Positions 15,892 to 24,520 of a DNA stretch of 64,000 nucleotides are shown piece after piece (positions within the stretch are counted from its first letter, which is position 1; every line of letters begins with the position of its first letter). The stretch comes from Deltaproteobacteria bacterium. Its GTDB lineage: Bacteria; Desulfobacterota; Syntrophia; Syntrophales; UBA5619. Made by a program: the position numbers and the translations under genes. The notes below the pieces were generated by a model that saw nothing but the letters and a program-made list of their open reading frames with translations, was not told the DNA's origin and did no database searches. The stretch lies in the NCBI GenBank assembly GCA_021372695.1, contig JAJFTY010000011.1, positions 1-64,000 on the forward strand, in the 5' to 3' direction.

Positions 15892-16257
15892 CGAATATCC
15901 TGAACTCCCCGGGATCGGTGAATGGTCTCTTCTTCTGCGGTTCTCTATACCCTCGCTTTTTGGCCGGGTCAAATATTTCCGAGCGGGGCGCAGCAGGAAA
16001 GCGTATCGCGGCGTCACGGATGCGTCTCCGCTGATCATGGCGAGTCATGAAATATGTGATCTTAAAAACTAAGCCTTTGGAGGATAATCCCGCGTCATCC
16101 CTGAAATATGCTCGTTGGCGGGGACGAAAAGACGGGGCCCAATATCTTGTTGACAAAAAAAAATAAACCTGATAGTACGCACCGTGAATCAAGGTTCCAT
16201 ACTGTGAACATCCTTCATGCATGCTTTCCGACTTCATCAAAAGGAGTCTAAGAACGG
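15892..16257. other. Divergent intergenic stretch
   Basis: 366 bases between the spermidine-synthase-like gene and the tctA fragment. It includes TTGACA at 16150-16155 with a weak TAGTAC 17 bases on (16173-16178), which may have driven tctA, and AAGGAG just before 16258. Nothing else recognised. Confidence 0.45.
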
Positions 16258-16452
16258 ATGGAAAATTTCTTAATCGGCTTACAGAATGCGCTCTCCCTGC
16301 ACAACCTCCTGTACTGTTTCATCGGCTGTCTGCTGGGAACGGTGGTGGGGGTCCTGCCAGGATTGGGTTCGACGGCGACGATGGCGATGCTGCTCCCTCT
16401 GACGGCATATCTGGATCCCACGGGGGCCAAATTGGAAACAAAGTATTGCTAA
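16258..16452 (+). pseudogene. tctA: TctA-type tricarboxylate transporter, N-terminal fragment
   Basis: 64 codons matching the start of the large membrane subunit of tripartite tricarboxylate transporters: a first helix and LLGTVVGVLPGLGSTATMAM followed by LLPLTAYLDPTGA. Intact TctA is about 500 residues; here the match ends at DPTGA and the frame stops eight codons later (KLETKYC). The ribosome site (AAGGAG) and a TTGACA box upstream remain, so a transcript could still be made and might read into the acyl-CoA dehydrogenase 63 bases downstream. I see no remaining part of tctA nearby. Confidence 0.8.
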
Positions 16453-16515
16453 GTAAATGCAATTATTAATGCTCTGCCAGGACAAGACCTGAATTTTAGA
16501 CGAAGGAGATTCACG

Positions 16516-17664
16516 ATGAATTTTGCACCTACAGATGAACAGAAGATGGTCCGAGAGATGGTCCGGAAATATTCGGAATCGCACATAAAACCGATCGCCG
16601 CGGAACTGGATCGCACCCACCGCCACCCCGAGGAAATCTGCCGGCAGTTGGGTGAGATGGGGATCATGGGGGTTGCCGTGCCGACGGAGTACGACGGCGC
16701 CGGGATGGATAACGTGACCTACGTCATGGCCCTCATCGAGATTTCCAAGGCCTGCGCGAGCTGCGGGGTCATCACCTCGGTCAACAACAGCCTCTACGGC
16801 TACCCCGTGAAGACCTTCGGCACGGAGGAGCAGAAAAAGAAGTTCCTCGCGCCGGTCGCGGGCGGCCAGGTCGAGGGGTGCTATGGCCTCACCGAGTCGG
16901 GCGCCGGTTCCGATGCCGGGTCGCTCAAGTGCCGGGCCGAATTGAAGGGCGACAAGTACATCGTCAACGGCACCAAGACCTTCATCACCAACGGCAACGT
17001 GGCCCGGTACTGCGTCCTGGCCGCGACGACCGACCCCGCTCTCGGCTACAAGGGGATCATCAACCTCATCGTTGACCTGAAGGAGACCCCGGGCTTCAAG
17101 GTGGGCAAGATCGAAGAGAAGATGGGGATCCTCGCCTCCGGCACGTCCGAACTGGTATTCGAGGATGCGGAAGTCCCGGCGGAGAACCTCCTGGGCAAGC
17201 CCGGACAGGGATTCAAGCAGATGCTCTCCGGTCTCGACGCCGGCCGGATCGGGATCGGCGCCCAGGCCTGCGGCATCGGCCGCGCCGCTCTGGATGACGC
17301 CTTGGCCTATGCCAAGGAACGCGTCCAGTTCGGCAAGCCGATCGCAACCTTCCAGGCGATCCAGTTCAAGCTGGCAGACATGGCGACCGAACTCGACGCG
17401 GCCGAACTGATGCTGCTGCGCGCCGCCTGGCTCGAGGACAATGGTCTCGACTTCGAAAAGGAGGCGGCCATGGCCAAGTACTACGCCTCCGACGTGGCCA
17501 TGCGGGCGGCGATCGAGGGTGTCCAGATCTTCGGCGGCTACGGCTACGTGAAGGAGTACCCGGCCGAGCGCCACATGCGGGACGCGAAGATCTGCCAGAT
17601 CTACGAAGGAACAAACGAGATCCAGCGCGTGGTTGTCGCCCGGAAGCTCATCGGCCTCAGGTAG
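16516..17664 (+). CDS. Acyl-CoA dehydrogenase, short-chain (butyryl-CoA type)
   Basis: A 382-residue flavoprotein with the classic layout: FAPTDEQKMVREMVRKY, GCYGLTESGAGSDAGSLK, VNGTKTFITNG, EEKMGILASGTSELVFEDAEVP, RVQFGKPIATFQAIQFKLAD, QIFGGYGYVKEYPAERHMRD and QIYEGTNEIQR with the catalytic Glu at 364. This pattern is typical of butyryl-CoA and related short-chain dehydrogenases, which pass electrons to ETF or form crotonyl-CoA in reverse. AAGGAG lies 6 bases before the ATG. It precedes the ADP-forming acetyl-CoA synthetase by 19 bases, so the pair probably links acyl-CoA oxidation with ATP formation. Confidence 0.93.
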   Translation: MNFAPTDEQKMVREMVRKYSESHIKPIAAELDRTHRHPEEICRQLGEMGIMGVAVPTEYDGAGMDNVTYVMALIEISKACASCGVITSVNNSLYGYPVKTFGTEEQKKKFLAPVAGGQVEGCYGLTESGAGSDAGSLKCRAELKGDKYIVNGTKTFITNGNVARYCVLAATTDPALGYKGIINLIVDLKETPGFKVGKIEEKMGILASGTSELVFEDAEVPAENLLGKPGQGFKQMLSGLDAGRIGIGAQACGIGRAALDDALAYAKERVQFGKPIATFQAIQFKLADMATELDAAELMLLRAAWLEDNGLDFEKEAAMAKYYASDVAMRAAIEGVQIFGGYGYVKEYPAERHMRDAKICQIYEGTNEIQRVVVARKLIGLR

Positions 17665-17683
17665 AGATGAAAATAGAAAGAAC

Positions 17684-19807
17684 ATGAGCACGAAAATACT
17701 TGATGATCGGATACGGCTGCTCTTCGAACCCCGTTCGGTTGCCGTGGTCGGTGCCTCGAAAGAGCCGGGGAAAATAGGTTTTGCGGTCCTTAAAAATATC
17801 CTCTCGGGCGGTTATCGGGGCACCATCTATCCGATCAATCCGTCCGGCGGCGAGATTGAGGGCATTCCTGTCCGGCGCTCGCTGCAGGAGGTGGATGACG
17901 AAATCGACGTCGCCGTGGTGACGATCCCGGCCCGCTTCGTCTTCGACTCCGTCAAGGAGTTGTGCCGGCAGAAGGCCAAAAACGCCATCATCATCTCGGC
18001 AGGGTTTTCCGAGATCGGCAATCTCGAAGAGGAACGAAAAATCACGGACTACGCGACCGGGCATGGCATGCGCATCCTCGGTCCGAACGTCTTCGGGATC
18101 TACTCCTCTGCCTCGGCCATCAATGCGACCTTCGTTTCCGGCAACATCCCCCGCGGCAATCTGGCCATGATCACCCAGAGCGGCGCGCTGGGGCTGACGC
18201 TGGTGGGACAGGCCGCGGTGGAGAACATCGGCCTTTCCGCCATGGTCTCCGTGGGCAACAAATCGGATATCGACGAATCGGATCTCCTCGCCTATCTGCA
18301 AGGCCATGACGACACGCACGCGATTCTCCTGTATATCGAGGGCGTCCGCAACGGCGAGAAATTCATCACGGCGCTGAAGAACACCACCCGCGTGAAGCCC
18401 GTCATCATCATCAAGTCCGGGCGCTCCCAGCGGGGGGCCATGGCAGCGGCTTCCCATACCGGTTCGCTTGCCGGGTCCGACGGCCTCTTCGACGCCATCG
18501 CCCGCCAGTGCGGTGCCTTGCGCGCGGAAAGCACGAAAGAGGCCTTCAACTGGTGCAAATTCATCACCAGCAACACCCTCCCCCGCAGCGAGAGCACCGT
18601 GATCATCACCAACGGCGGAGGTGCGGGCGTGATGGCGACGGACGCCTGCGAGAAATACGCCGTGCCCCTCTACGACGACGCCGAGGACCTCAAGCGGACC
18701 TTCACTCCCGTGATTCCAGCGATCGGTTCCGCGAAGAATCCCATCGATGTGACCGGGGGGGCGTCTCCGGAAAATTACAAAAAGGCCTTCGATGCGGCAC
18801 TGCAATCCGATCACATCAACACCGTCATCGGCATCTATTGCGAAAACGCCACGTTCACCGCCGACCGTCTGAAAGAGATGGTCGAAACCAACGTACAACG
18901 CTTCCGCGATCACGGGAAACTCCTCCTCTTTTCCCTCCTGGGCGGAGAGCAGACGGACGGATACCTGGTGAATGCCCGCCGCCGCGGCATTCCCGTCGGA
19001 GACGACGTATACGATGTGGTTTCGACGCTGGGCGCGGTCTACCGCTACTGCCGCTATGCCGGGAATTGCCCGGACGAGGACGCCGACGCGGCCATGGACT
19101 TTGCCGCCATCGATGCGATCGTGCAGAAGGCCGTCGCCGATAAGCGCTATTTCCTGCTGGCCCACGAAGCCCAGCAGATCATGGAAATTGCCGATATCCC
19201 CGTTCCCCGGTCCATGAACGCCGCGACGCTGGAGGCGGCCATGAAAGCGGCCGAGACGGTCGGCTATCCCGTCGCCATGAAGATCATCTCCAAGGATATC
19301 ATCCACAAGAGCGATGCCGGGGGCATCGCGCTCGATCTGGAAAACCGCGACGAAATCATCGACGCCTATGAAGCGATCATGCGGAACTGCCGGGCGAACG
19401 TTCCCCACGCGTTGATCGAGGGCGTCTCGCTGTCCGAGATGGTCCGGCCGGGCGTCGAGATGATCATCGGCGCGCGCCGCGACGGCATCTTCGGGCCGAC
19501 GATCATGGTCGGCCTCGGCGGGATCTACGTCGAGGTGATGAAAGATGTCGCTTTCCGAGCGCTTCCCCTGGATCGGCAGGAGATCCAGACGATGATCAAG
19601 GAAATCCGCGCTTATCCTCTGCTTCTGGGGGTACGCGGCGAGAAGATGAAAGACGTCAACAAACTTATTGAGGCGATCATCAAGATCGGTGCGATCATTC
19701 GCAGGTGCAAGGGCATTACGGACATCGAAATCAACCCCCTGGTCGTCTACGAACAAGGGGCTGGCGCCAAGGCGGTCGATGTGCGCATTCTTCTTTCCAA
19801 AGGCTAA
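17684..19807 (+). CDS. ADP-forming acetate/acyl-CoA synthetase, fused alpha-beta
   Basis: A 707-residue enzyme that makes ATP from ADP, phosphate and an acyl-CoA, releasing acid and CoA. Order of domains: CoA-binding Rossmann domain (LFEPRSVAVVGASKEPGKIG), two succinyl-CoA-ligase-like domains with the phospho-acceptor His 258 in AASHTGSLAGSDG, then an ATP-grasp domain (MKIISKDIIHKSDAGGI, EMVRPGVEMIIGARRDGIFG, EINPLVV). Alpha and beta chains, separate in many archaea, are joined here. It lies between an acyl-CoA dehydrogenase and a DRTGG protein on the same strand. Substrate range cannot be read; acetyl-CoA or another short acyl-CoA is likely. The ribosome site is weak (AGAAAG). Confidence 0.93.
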   Translation: MSTKILDDRIRLLFEPRSVAVVGASKEPGKIGFAVLKNILSGGYRGTIYPINPSGGEIEGIPVRRSLQEVDDEIDVAVVTIPARFVFDSVKELCRQKAKNAIIISAGFSEIGNLEEERKITDYATGHGMRILGPNVFGIYSSASAINATFVSGNIPRGNLAMITQSGALGLTLVGQAAVENIGLSAMVSVGNKSDIDESDLLAYLQGHDDTHAILLYIEGVRNGEKFITALKNTTRVKPVIIIKSGRSQRGAMAAASHTGSLAGSDGLFDAIARQCGALRAESTKEAFNWCKFITSNTLPRSESTVIITNGGGAGVMATDACEKYAVPLYDDAEDLKRTFTPVIPAIGSAKNPIDVTGGASPENYKKAFDAALQSDHINTVIGIYCENATFTADRLKEMVETNVQRFRDHGKLLLFSLLGGEQTDGYLVNARRRGIPVGDDVYDVVSTLGAVYRYCRYAGNCPDEDADAAMDFAAIDAIVQKAVADKRYFLLAHEAQQIMEIADIPVPRSMNAATLEAAMKAAETVGYPVAMKIISKDIIHKSDAGGIALDLENRDEIIDAYEAIMRNCRANVPHALIEGVSLSEMVRPGVEMIIGARRDGIFGPTIMVGLGGIYVEVMKDVAFRALPLDRQEIQTMIKEIRAYPLLLGVRGEKMKDVNKLIEAIIKIGAIIRRCKGITDIEINPLVVYEQGAGAKAVDVRILLSKG

Positions 19808-19841
19808 GATACAACGGTGCTGGGAATCGGAGGTCACAGCA

Positions 19842-20873
19842 ATGAACAAATACGTCATCACGTCCATGCGTGCCAGTGCAGGGAAGACGAGCCTCATCAT
19901 CGGTCTCGCCAAGGCACTGGGAGGGAAAGTCGGCTATATCAAACCATTCGGCGAGCGCCTGATCTATCGCAAGAAGAAACTTTGGGATTATGACGCCGCC
20001 CTCATCGTGAGCATCTTCCACACAAACGACGATCCCGAGGACCTGAGCATCGGTTTCCACCCCGCGAAGCTCGCCTCCATGTTCGACGAAGCGACCACCC
20101 GGGAAAAGATCGGCGATTTACTCGAAACCGTCGGCAAGGGCAAGGAGATCTTCTTCATCGAGGCCGGCCGTGATATCACCTACGGAAGCGCCGTCCATCT
20201 GGATGCCTTTTCCTTGGCCGAGGACGCCGACGCCAAGCTCATCGTCGTCGTGTCGGGAGACGAAAACCAGATACTGGATGATATCTCTTTTCTGAAACGT
20301 TGGGGCTATACCGCAAACAGCCGCTTTCAGGGCGTCATCATCAACAAGGTTCCCAATATCGCGGAATTTGTAGAAATTTACCTTCCAAGGATCAAGGCGC
20401 TGGAGGTCCCCGTCCTGGGAATCCTCCCTTACGACGCCGAGCTTCAGCTTTTTACGGTCAGCTACCTGGCCGACCGCCTGTTCGCGAAAGTCATCGCCGG
20501 CGAATCCCAACTCGGCCGGCCCGTCAAGGGCATCATCATCGGTGCGATGTCGGCCGGTTCCGCCATGAAACTTCCCCTCTTCCAGGAGGAGCACCGGGTC
20601 GTCATCACGGGCGGTGACCGCAGCGACATGCTCGTCGTGGCCCTCGACAGCAGAGTATCGGCCGTCATTCTCACCAACAACATCATGCCGCCTGCGAACC
20701 TGGTCGCGAAGGCCGCGAAGCTCGAAATCCCGTTATTGCTCGTCGCGGGAGACACCTACACGGTTGCCAAGCAGATCGACTCCCTGGAGCCGCTGCTCAC
20801 CAATAACGATACCGACAAGATCGCCCTCATCGAACAATTGGTCGGCGCTCATGTCCAGTTGAAGGAATTATGA
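19842..20873 (+). CDS. BioD-like P-loop / DRTGG domain protein (phosphotransacetylase N-terminal type)
   Basis: A 343-residue protein. Residues 1-210 form a dethiobiotin-synthetase-like P-loop domain (ITSMRASAGKTSLIIGLAKAL, FIEAGRDI, VVSGDENQILDD, GVIINKVP, VLGILPYD); residues 215-330 are a DRTGG domain (GAMSAGSAM, VVITGGDRSDM, VILTNNIMPP, PLLLVAGDTYTVAKQID). The same pair forms the N-terminal half of long phosphotransacetylases, but the catalytic PTA domain is absent. CGGAGG precedes the ATG, 34 bases after the acetyl-CoA synthetase. A regulatory or sensing role in acyl-CoA/acetate metabolism is likely by context; no direct evidence of activity. Confidence 0.85.
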   Translation: MNKYVITSMRASAGKTSLIIGLAKALGGKVGYIKPFGERLIYRKKKLWDYDAALIVSIFHTNDDPEDLSIGFHPAKLASMFDEATTREKIGDLLETVGKGKEIFFIEAGRDITYGSAVHLDAFSLAEDADAKLIVVVSGDENQILDDISFLKRWGYTANSRFQGVIINKVPNIAEFVEIYLPRIKALEVPVLGILPYDAELQLFTVSYLADRLFAKVIAGESQLGRPVKGIIIGAMSAGSAMKLPLFQEEHRVVITGGDRSDMLVVALDSRVSAVILTNNIMPPANLVAKAAKLEIPLLLVAGDTYTVAKQIDSLEPLLTNNDTDKIALIEQLVGAHVQLKEL

Positions 20874-20907
20874 TTCGGCAGTGAAGGATTGAAATCGCCG
20901 GGCGCGC

Positions 20908-21162
20908 CTACTTGATCAGCGCCTGCAGCGCCTTCCAGTTCACCCCTTCCAGGACCTTGGAGGTCAGGGAGGGGTCGCCCGCCACGGCCACGATTACGGT
21001 CTGCGCCTTGGTGTGGGGCAGTCTGGCCTTCGCGGCCTCGTAGACGACCTGGCTGTTCTCGGTTTTCCTCTTCCAGGGGCCGACCATGACGATAATGCGG
21101 CTCTGAACCTTTCCCTCGGGGTCCCGGTAGGGGTAGGCGGGCGGAACCCGCCTCGATTCACG
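20908..21162 (-). pseudogene. Coding remnant, perhaps nitroreductase-like, in frame after nitronate monooxygenase
   Basis: After the TAG that ends the nitronate monooxygenase (21163-21165), the same frame stays open for 84 codons to a second TAG at 20908. The encoded peptide has protein-like composition (PPAYPYRDPEGK, VVYEAAKARLPHTKAQTVIV, AVAGDPSL, ending VNWKALQALIK) and recalls the middle of nitroreductases, where a hydrophobic strand precedes a GDP-x-L turn. The only ATG is at 21087, giving 59 residues without a ribosome site. It is best read as the leftover of a gene whose front was lost. The family assignment is tentative. Confidence 0.45.
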
Positions 21163-22200
21163 CTACGCAATCTGCTTTTCCATGCGTTCGCAGACCGCCT
21201 TTGCCTCGGAAACGATCCGTTCGACCACCTCTTTCACCGTCGGCTGGTCGCGGAGGAGCCCCATCACCTGTCCCACGGGCAGGATCCCCTTGTCCAGATC
21301 GCCCTCCTCGGTGGCCAGGCGGAAGGCCTTGAAGCCGTTGGCCATGAAGGCGAGCTGGCGGGCGTTCTTCCAGCCCGAGGCCATGACCCCCAGGCAGAGC
21401 TTCAGGTAGGGGACGTGGAGCTGGGCTGCGATCTCCCGGGAGTTGGAGAAGGCCGCGAGCAGGTCCAGCCCGCGCCGCTCCGCCTTGATGGCCGTGTCGG
21501 TCTTCATGACCCGGCAGGGGATTCCGTCGATCCGCGGCGAGGCGATCGTGTCGGTGACCTCCTTCTCGATGGAGAGCCGCTTGAAGTTCTCGTGGAGCGG
21601 GCTCTCCTTCGTGGTCATGAAGCGGGTCCCCATCGCGATCCCCTCGGCGCCCAGGGCCAGGGCTGCGGCCAGCCCTCGTCCGTCAGCGAAGCCGCCCGCC
21701 GCGATGACCGGAATCTTCACGGCGTCGACCAGGCTCGGGACCAGGACGAGCGAGGTCACGGCCTCGCCGTGGGCCGCCGCTTCGTGGCCGGTCGCGATCA
21801 CGCCGTCCGCCCCGTACTCCTCGGCGCGCCTGGCATGGCGGGCGTTGACCACGGTCGCGATCACCTTGCCGCCGTACTCGTGGGCCCCCTTGACGATCCA
21901 GTCGCCCTTGCCGAGCGCAAAGTTGATGACCGGAACCTTCTCCGCCAACATCACCTTGGCGTTTTCCGCGCCGCCCGGGATGAGGAGCGTGGCGTTGCAG
22001 CCGAAGGGCTTGTCGGTAAGGCTGCGGATCTCCTGGATCGCCTTGCGCGTCTGCTCCGCGTCGAAGGGGCCGGTGGCCAGGATGCCCAGCCCTCCGGCAT
22101 TGGAGACGGCCGCCACCATCTTCGGAACGCTGATCCAGCTCATGCCGGAGAGGAGGATGGGATATTCGATGCCGAAAAGCTCGGTGATGCGTGTCTTCAT
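21163..22200 (-). CDS. Nitronate monooxygenase family flavoprotein (2-nitropropane dioxygenase / FabK-like)
   Basis: A 345-residue TIM-barrel FMN protein. Marks: TELFGIEYPILLSGMSWIS, AVSNAGGLGILATG, PFGCNATLL, GADGVIATGHEAAAHGEA (phosphate-binding and catalytic region), IPVIAAGGFADGRGLAAALALGAEGIAMGTRFM. Members oxidise nitronates or, as FabK, reduce enoyl-ACP; anaerobes often keep several whose role is unknown. ATG 22200 has GGGAGG 5-6 bases upstream, which rules out the longer frame from 22221. It lies downstream of an acyl-CoA dehydrogenase and hbd on the same strand, so an enoyl-thioester reduction role is possible, but this is inference. Confidence 0.88.
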   Translation of the reverse strand: MKTRITELFGIEYPILLSGMSWISVPKMVAAVSNAGGLGILATGPFDAEQTRKAIQEIRSLTDKPFGCNATLLIPGGAENAKVMLAEKVPVINFALGKGDWIVKGAHEYGGKVIATVVNARHARRAEEYGADGVIATGHEAAAHGEAVTSLVLVPSLVDAVKIPVIAAGGFADGRGLAAALALGAEGIAMGTRFMTTKESPLHENFKRLSIEKEVTDTIASPRIDGIPCRVMKTDTAIKAERRGLDLLAAFSNSREIAAQLHVPYLKLCLGVMASGWKNARQLAFMANGFKAFRLATEEGDLDKGILPVGQVMGLLRDQPTVKEVVERIVSEAKAVCERMEKQIA

Positions 22201-22334
22201 GAAGGACCTCCCTCGGTTCATTCAATATTGACGGACTCGTGAAAATCCAAAAGCTCGTGCCCCCTACCCCTCCCCTTCATCCCCTCCGCAAGGGGAGGAA
22301 GAAAGGGTTAGGTCAATCCCTCCGTTTCTTGATT

Positions 22335-22359
22335 CCCTCCCCCTTTTGACGGGGGAGGG
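22335..22359. repeat. GC-rich hairpin repeat between nitronate monooxygenase and acyl-CoA dehydrogenase
   Basis: CCCTCCCCC-TTTTGAC-GGGGGAGGG, a perfect 9-bp stem, inside a C/G-run region (22258-22376) that also has CCCCTCCGCAAGGGGAGG. Similar CCCCTCGCGGAGGGG modules occur at 24890-24970, so this is a dispersed repeat family. Confidence 0.7.
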
Positions 22360-22406
22360 TCAGGGTGGGGGTGAAAGAAATAGGACGCTGTCCCTATTTA
22401 TTCTGT

Positions 22407-23549
22407 TTACCGGGCCTGGAGGTAGCGGCCGATCGTCATGATCTCCGCCTCCTTGGTCCCCTCGTAGAGCTCCAGGATCTTCGCGTCGCGGTACCACTTC
22501 GAGACGGGGTACTCTTCGACGTATCCATAGCCCCCGTGGAGCTCGACGGCGTAGTTGGCGCAGAACACCGCGGTCGCGCCGCCGAAGAACTTCGCCATGG
22601 CCGCGAGGGTGTAGTCGGGGCGGCCCACGTCGATCAGCCACGCCGCCTTGTAGACCAGGCCGCGGAGCGCCTCGATCTGGATCGCCATCTCGGTCAGTTT
22701 CTTCTGGGTGAGCTGGTAGGCGCCCAGCGGCTGTCCGAAGGCGGTCCGCTCCTTGACGTACTTGATGCTCGTTTCGAGACACGCTTCCGACAGGCCCAGA
22801 GCCTGGGCCGCGACCATGACACGGGTCGTATCGAAGAAGTGCATCAGCTCGCGGAAGCCGTTCCCCTCCCTGCCGACGAGGTTCGCCTGCGGAACCCGGA
22901 CGTCCTCGAGGGCGATCTCCGCCGTGTCGGAGGCGCGGATCCCCAGCTTCCCGTGGATCTTGTTCCGGGTGACCCCTTTGGCGTCCGCCGGTACGATGAT
23001 CAGGCTGAAGCTGTTGTGCTTCTTCTCCTCGGGGTTCGTGATGCACTGGGCCACCATGAAGTCGCAGACCGTGCCGTTGGTGATGAACATCTTGTTGCCA
23101 TTGATCACGTAGTCGCTGCCGTCCTTGACGGCCCGTGTCTTGTAGCCGGCAACGTCGGTGCCGGCGTTGGGCTCCGTGAAGGCCCCGGCGCTCACCTGCT
23201 CCCCGGCGCAGATCGGCGGAAGGTACTTCTTCTTCTGCTCCTCGGAACCGTACTGAAAGATCGCCTCGCAGCCGAAGGTCGCTGCCGTCACGTTGAGGGC
23301 GATCCCCATGTCCACCTTGGAGAGCTCCTCGGTGATGATGGCGTTCCCCAGGATTCCCGCGCCGCAGCCGCCGTACTCCTCGGGGAGCCATGCCCCGACC
23401 AGCCCCTGGGCCGCCGCCTTCTTCCGGACCTCCGCCGTGTATTTCTCTCCCTCGTCGCTCTCCTGGGAAACGGGGGTGAAAGTGCCTTTGGCGAACTTGT
23501 AGGCCATGTCCTGCAGCATCTTTTGCTCTTCGGTGAGTTCAAAATCCAT
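22407..23549 (-). CDS. Acyl-CoA dehydrogenase
   Basis: A 380-residue flavoprotein, third of its family in the window: MDFELTEEQKMLQDMAYKFA, SAGAFTEPNAGTDVAGYKTR, INGNKMFITNGTVCDFM, GKLGIRASDTAEIALEDVRVP, RTAFGQPLGAYQLTQKKLTE, ELHGGYGYVEEYPVSKWYRD and LELYEGTKEAEIMTIGRYL with the catalytic Glu (363) in YEGT. The acceptor is presumably ETF. ATG 23549 has GGAGGGG upstream; the longer frame has no support. It lies between hbd and the nitronate monooxygenase family gene, suggesting one acyl-CoA degradation operon read leftwards. Chain-length preference is not readable. Confidence 0.92.
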   Translation of the reverse strand: MDFELTEEQKMLQDMAYKFAKGTFTPVSQESDEGEKYTAEVRKKAAAQGLVGAWLPEEYGGCGAGILGNAIITEELSKVDMGIALNVTAATFGCEAIFQYGSEEQKKKYLPPICAGEQVSAGAFTEPNAGTDVAGYKTRAVKDGSDYVINGNKMFITNGTVCDFMVAQCITNPEEKKHNSFSLIIVPADAKGVTRNKIHGKLGIRASDTAEIALEDVRVPQANLVGREGNGFRELMHFFDTTRVMVAAQALGLSEACLETSIKYVKERTAFGQPLGAYQLTQKKLTEMAIQIEALRGLVYKAAWLIDVGRPDYTLAAMAKFFGGATAVFCANYAVELHGGYGYVEEYPVSKWYRDAKILELYEGTKEAEIMTIGRYLQAR

Positions 23550-23662
23550 CGTTCGTCCCCTCCATTCTGGCTGAAATTCCCTTGAATGCCCTGGAACGGC
23601 GAAACGGCAGGATGGGTCGATCCGCAGGCACATCGCCCCGCGGATCGACCCATCGCTCATCC

Positions 23663-24520
23663 CTATTTCGCCGGATACTCGTAGACCCCCTTGCCGGACT
23701 TGCAGCCGAGGCGGCCGGCCCGGACAAGCTGAACCAGCAGGGGCGCGGGGCGGTACTTGTCGCCCAGTTCCCGATGCAGCCCCTCGATCACATGCAGCAG
23801 CGTATCGTTTCCGATCAGGTCCGCGAGCGCCAGCGGCCCGATGGGATGATTGCAGCCAAGGATCATCCCCTTGTCGATGTCCTCGGGCGATGCCAGCCCA
23901 TCGCTGAGCACGAAGAAGGCCTCATTGATCATGGAGCAGAGCACCCGGTTCACGACAAAGGCCGGTGCCTCCTTCACGACGATGCACTCCTTGCCGATCT
24001 TCTCGCCCCAGGCCTTGGCGACCGCCAGGGTCTCGTCCGAGGTCTGGAAGCCGCGGATGATCTCCAGCAGGCGCATCACCGGAACCGGGTTGAAGAAGTG
24101 GGTCCCGATGAAGCGGTCCGGCCTCTTGGTGATCGCCGCCATCTCGGTGATGCTGAGGCCGGAGGTGTTGGTGAAGAAGAGGCAATGCCCCGGGACGACC
24201 TCCTCCAGCTCCGCGTAGACCTTCTTCTTGACCGCCATCACCTCGACCACCACCTCCACGACCACGTCCGCGTCGCCCGCCGCCGCCTTCAGGTCGAGGG
24301 TCGGCCGGATCCGCGCCAGGATGGCATCTATGTCCGCCTGGCTCAGCGCCCCCTTCTTGAGGCCACGCTCCAGGTTCTTCCGGATCGTGTTCATCCCGCC
24401 GTCGATGAAGCGCTGCTCGATGTCCCGCATCGCCACCTGGAACCCGGCCTGCGCGCAGACCTGAGCAATCCCGCTTCCCATCAATCCCGCACCCAAAACG
24501 CAAACCTTTTTGATCTCCAT
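23663..24520 (-). CDS. hbd: 3-hydroxybutyryl-CoA dehydrogenase
   Basis: A 285-residue NAD-dependent enzyme oxidising (S)-3-hydroxyacyl-CoA to 3-oxoacyl-CoA in beta-oxidation, or the reverse in butyrate synthesis. It starts with the Rossmann motif VCVLGAGLMGSGIAQ; TNTSGLSITEMA and IGTHFFNPVPVMRLLEII carry the catalytic His 141 and Glu 153; the C-terminal domain has APAFVVNRVLCSMINEA and ends GRLGCKSGKGVYEY. AGGAG precedes the ATG. Length and motifs are typical. It is first in the leftward acyl-CoA operon, about 110 bases before the acyl-CoA dehydrogenase. Confidence 0.94.
   Translation of the reverse strand: MEIKKVCVLGAGLMGSGIAQVCAQAGFQVAMRDIEQRFIDGGMNTIRKNLERGLKKGALSQADIDAILARIRPTLDLKAAAGDADVVVEVVVEVMAVKKKVYAELEEVVPGHCLFFTNTSGLSITEMAAITKRPDRFIGTHFFNPVPVMRLLEIIRGFQTSDETLAVAKAWGEKIGKECIVVKEAPAFVVNRVLCSMINEAFFVLSDGLASPEDIDKGMILGCNHPIGPLALADLIGNDTLLHVIEGLHRELGDKYRPAPLLVQLVRAGRLGCKSGKGVYEYPAK

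Noticed and set aside
17657..19912. A 751-codon open frame on the minus strand opposite the ADP-forming acetyl-CoA synthetase
   Set aside because: It is the antisense shadow of a clear, full-length enzyme gene and shows no protein motif.
21163..21165. TAG as a recoded (pyrrolysine or read-through) codon joining nitronate monooxygenase to the following 84 codons
   Set aside because: The monooxygenase is already full length at the TAG, no recoding signal is visible and no pyl genes are in the window; a gene remnant is simpler.
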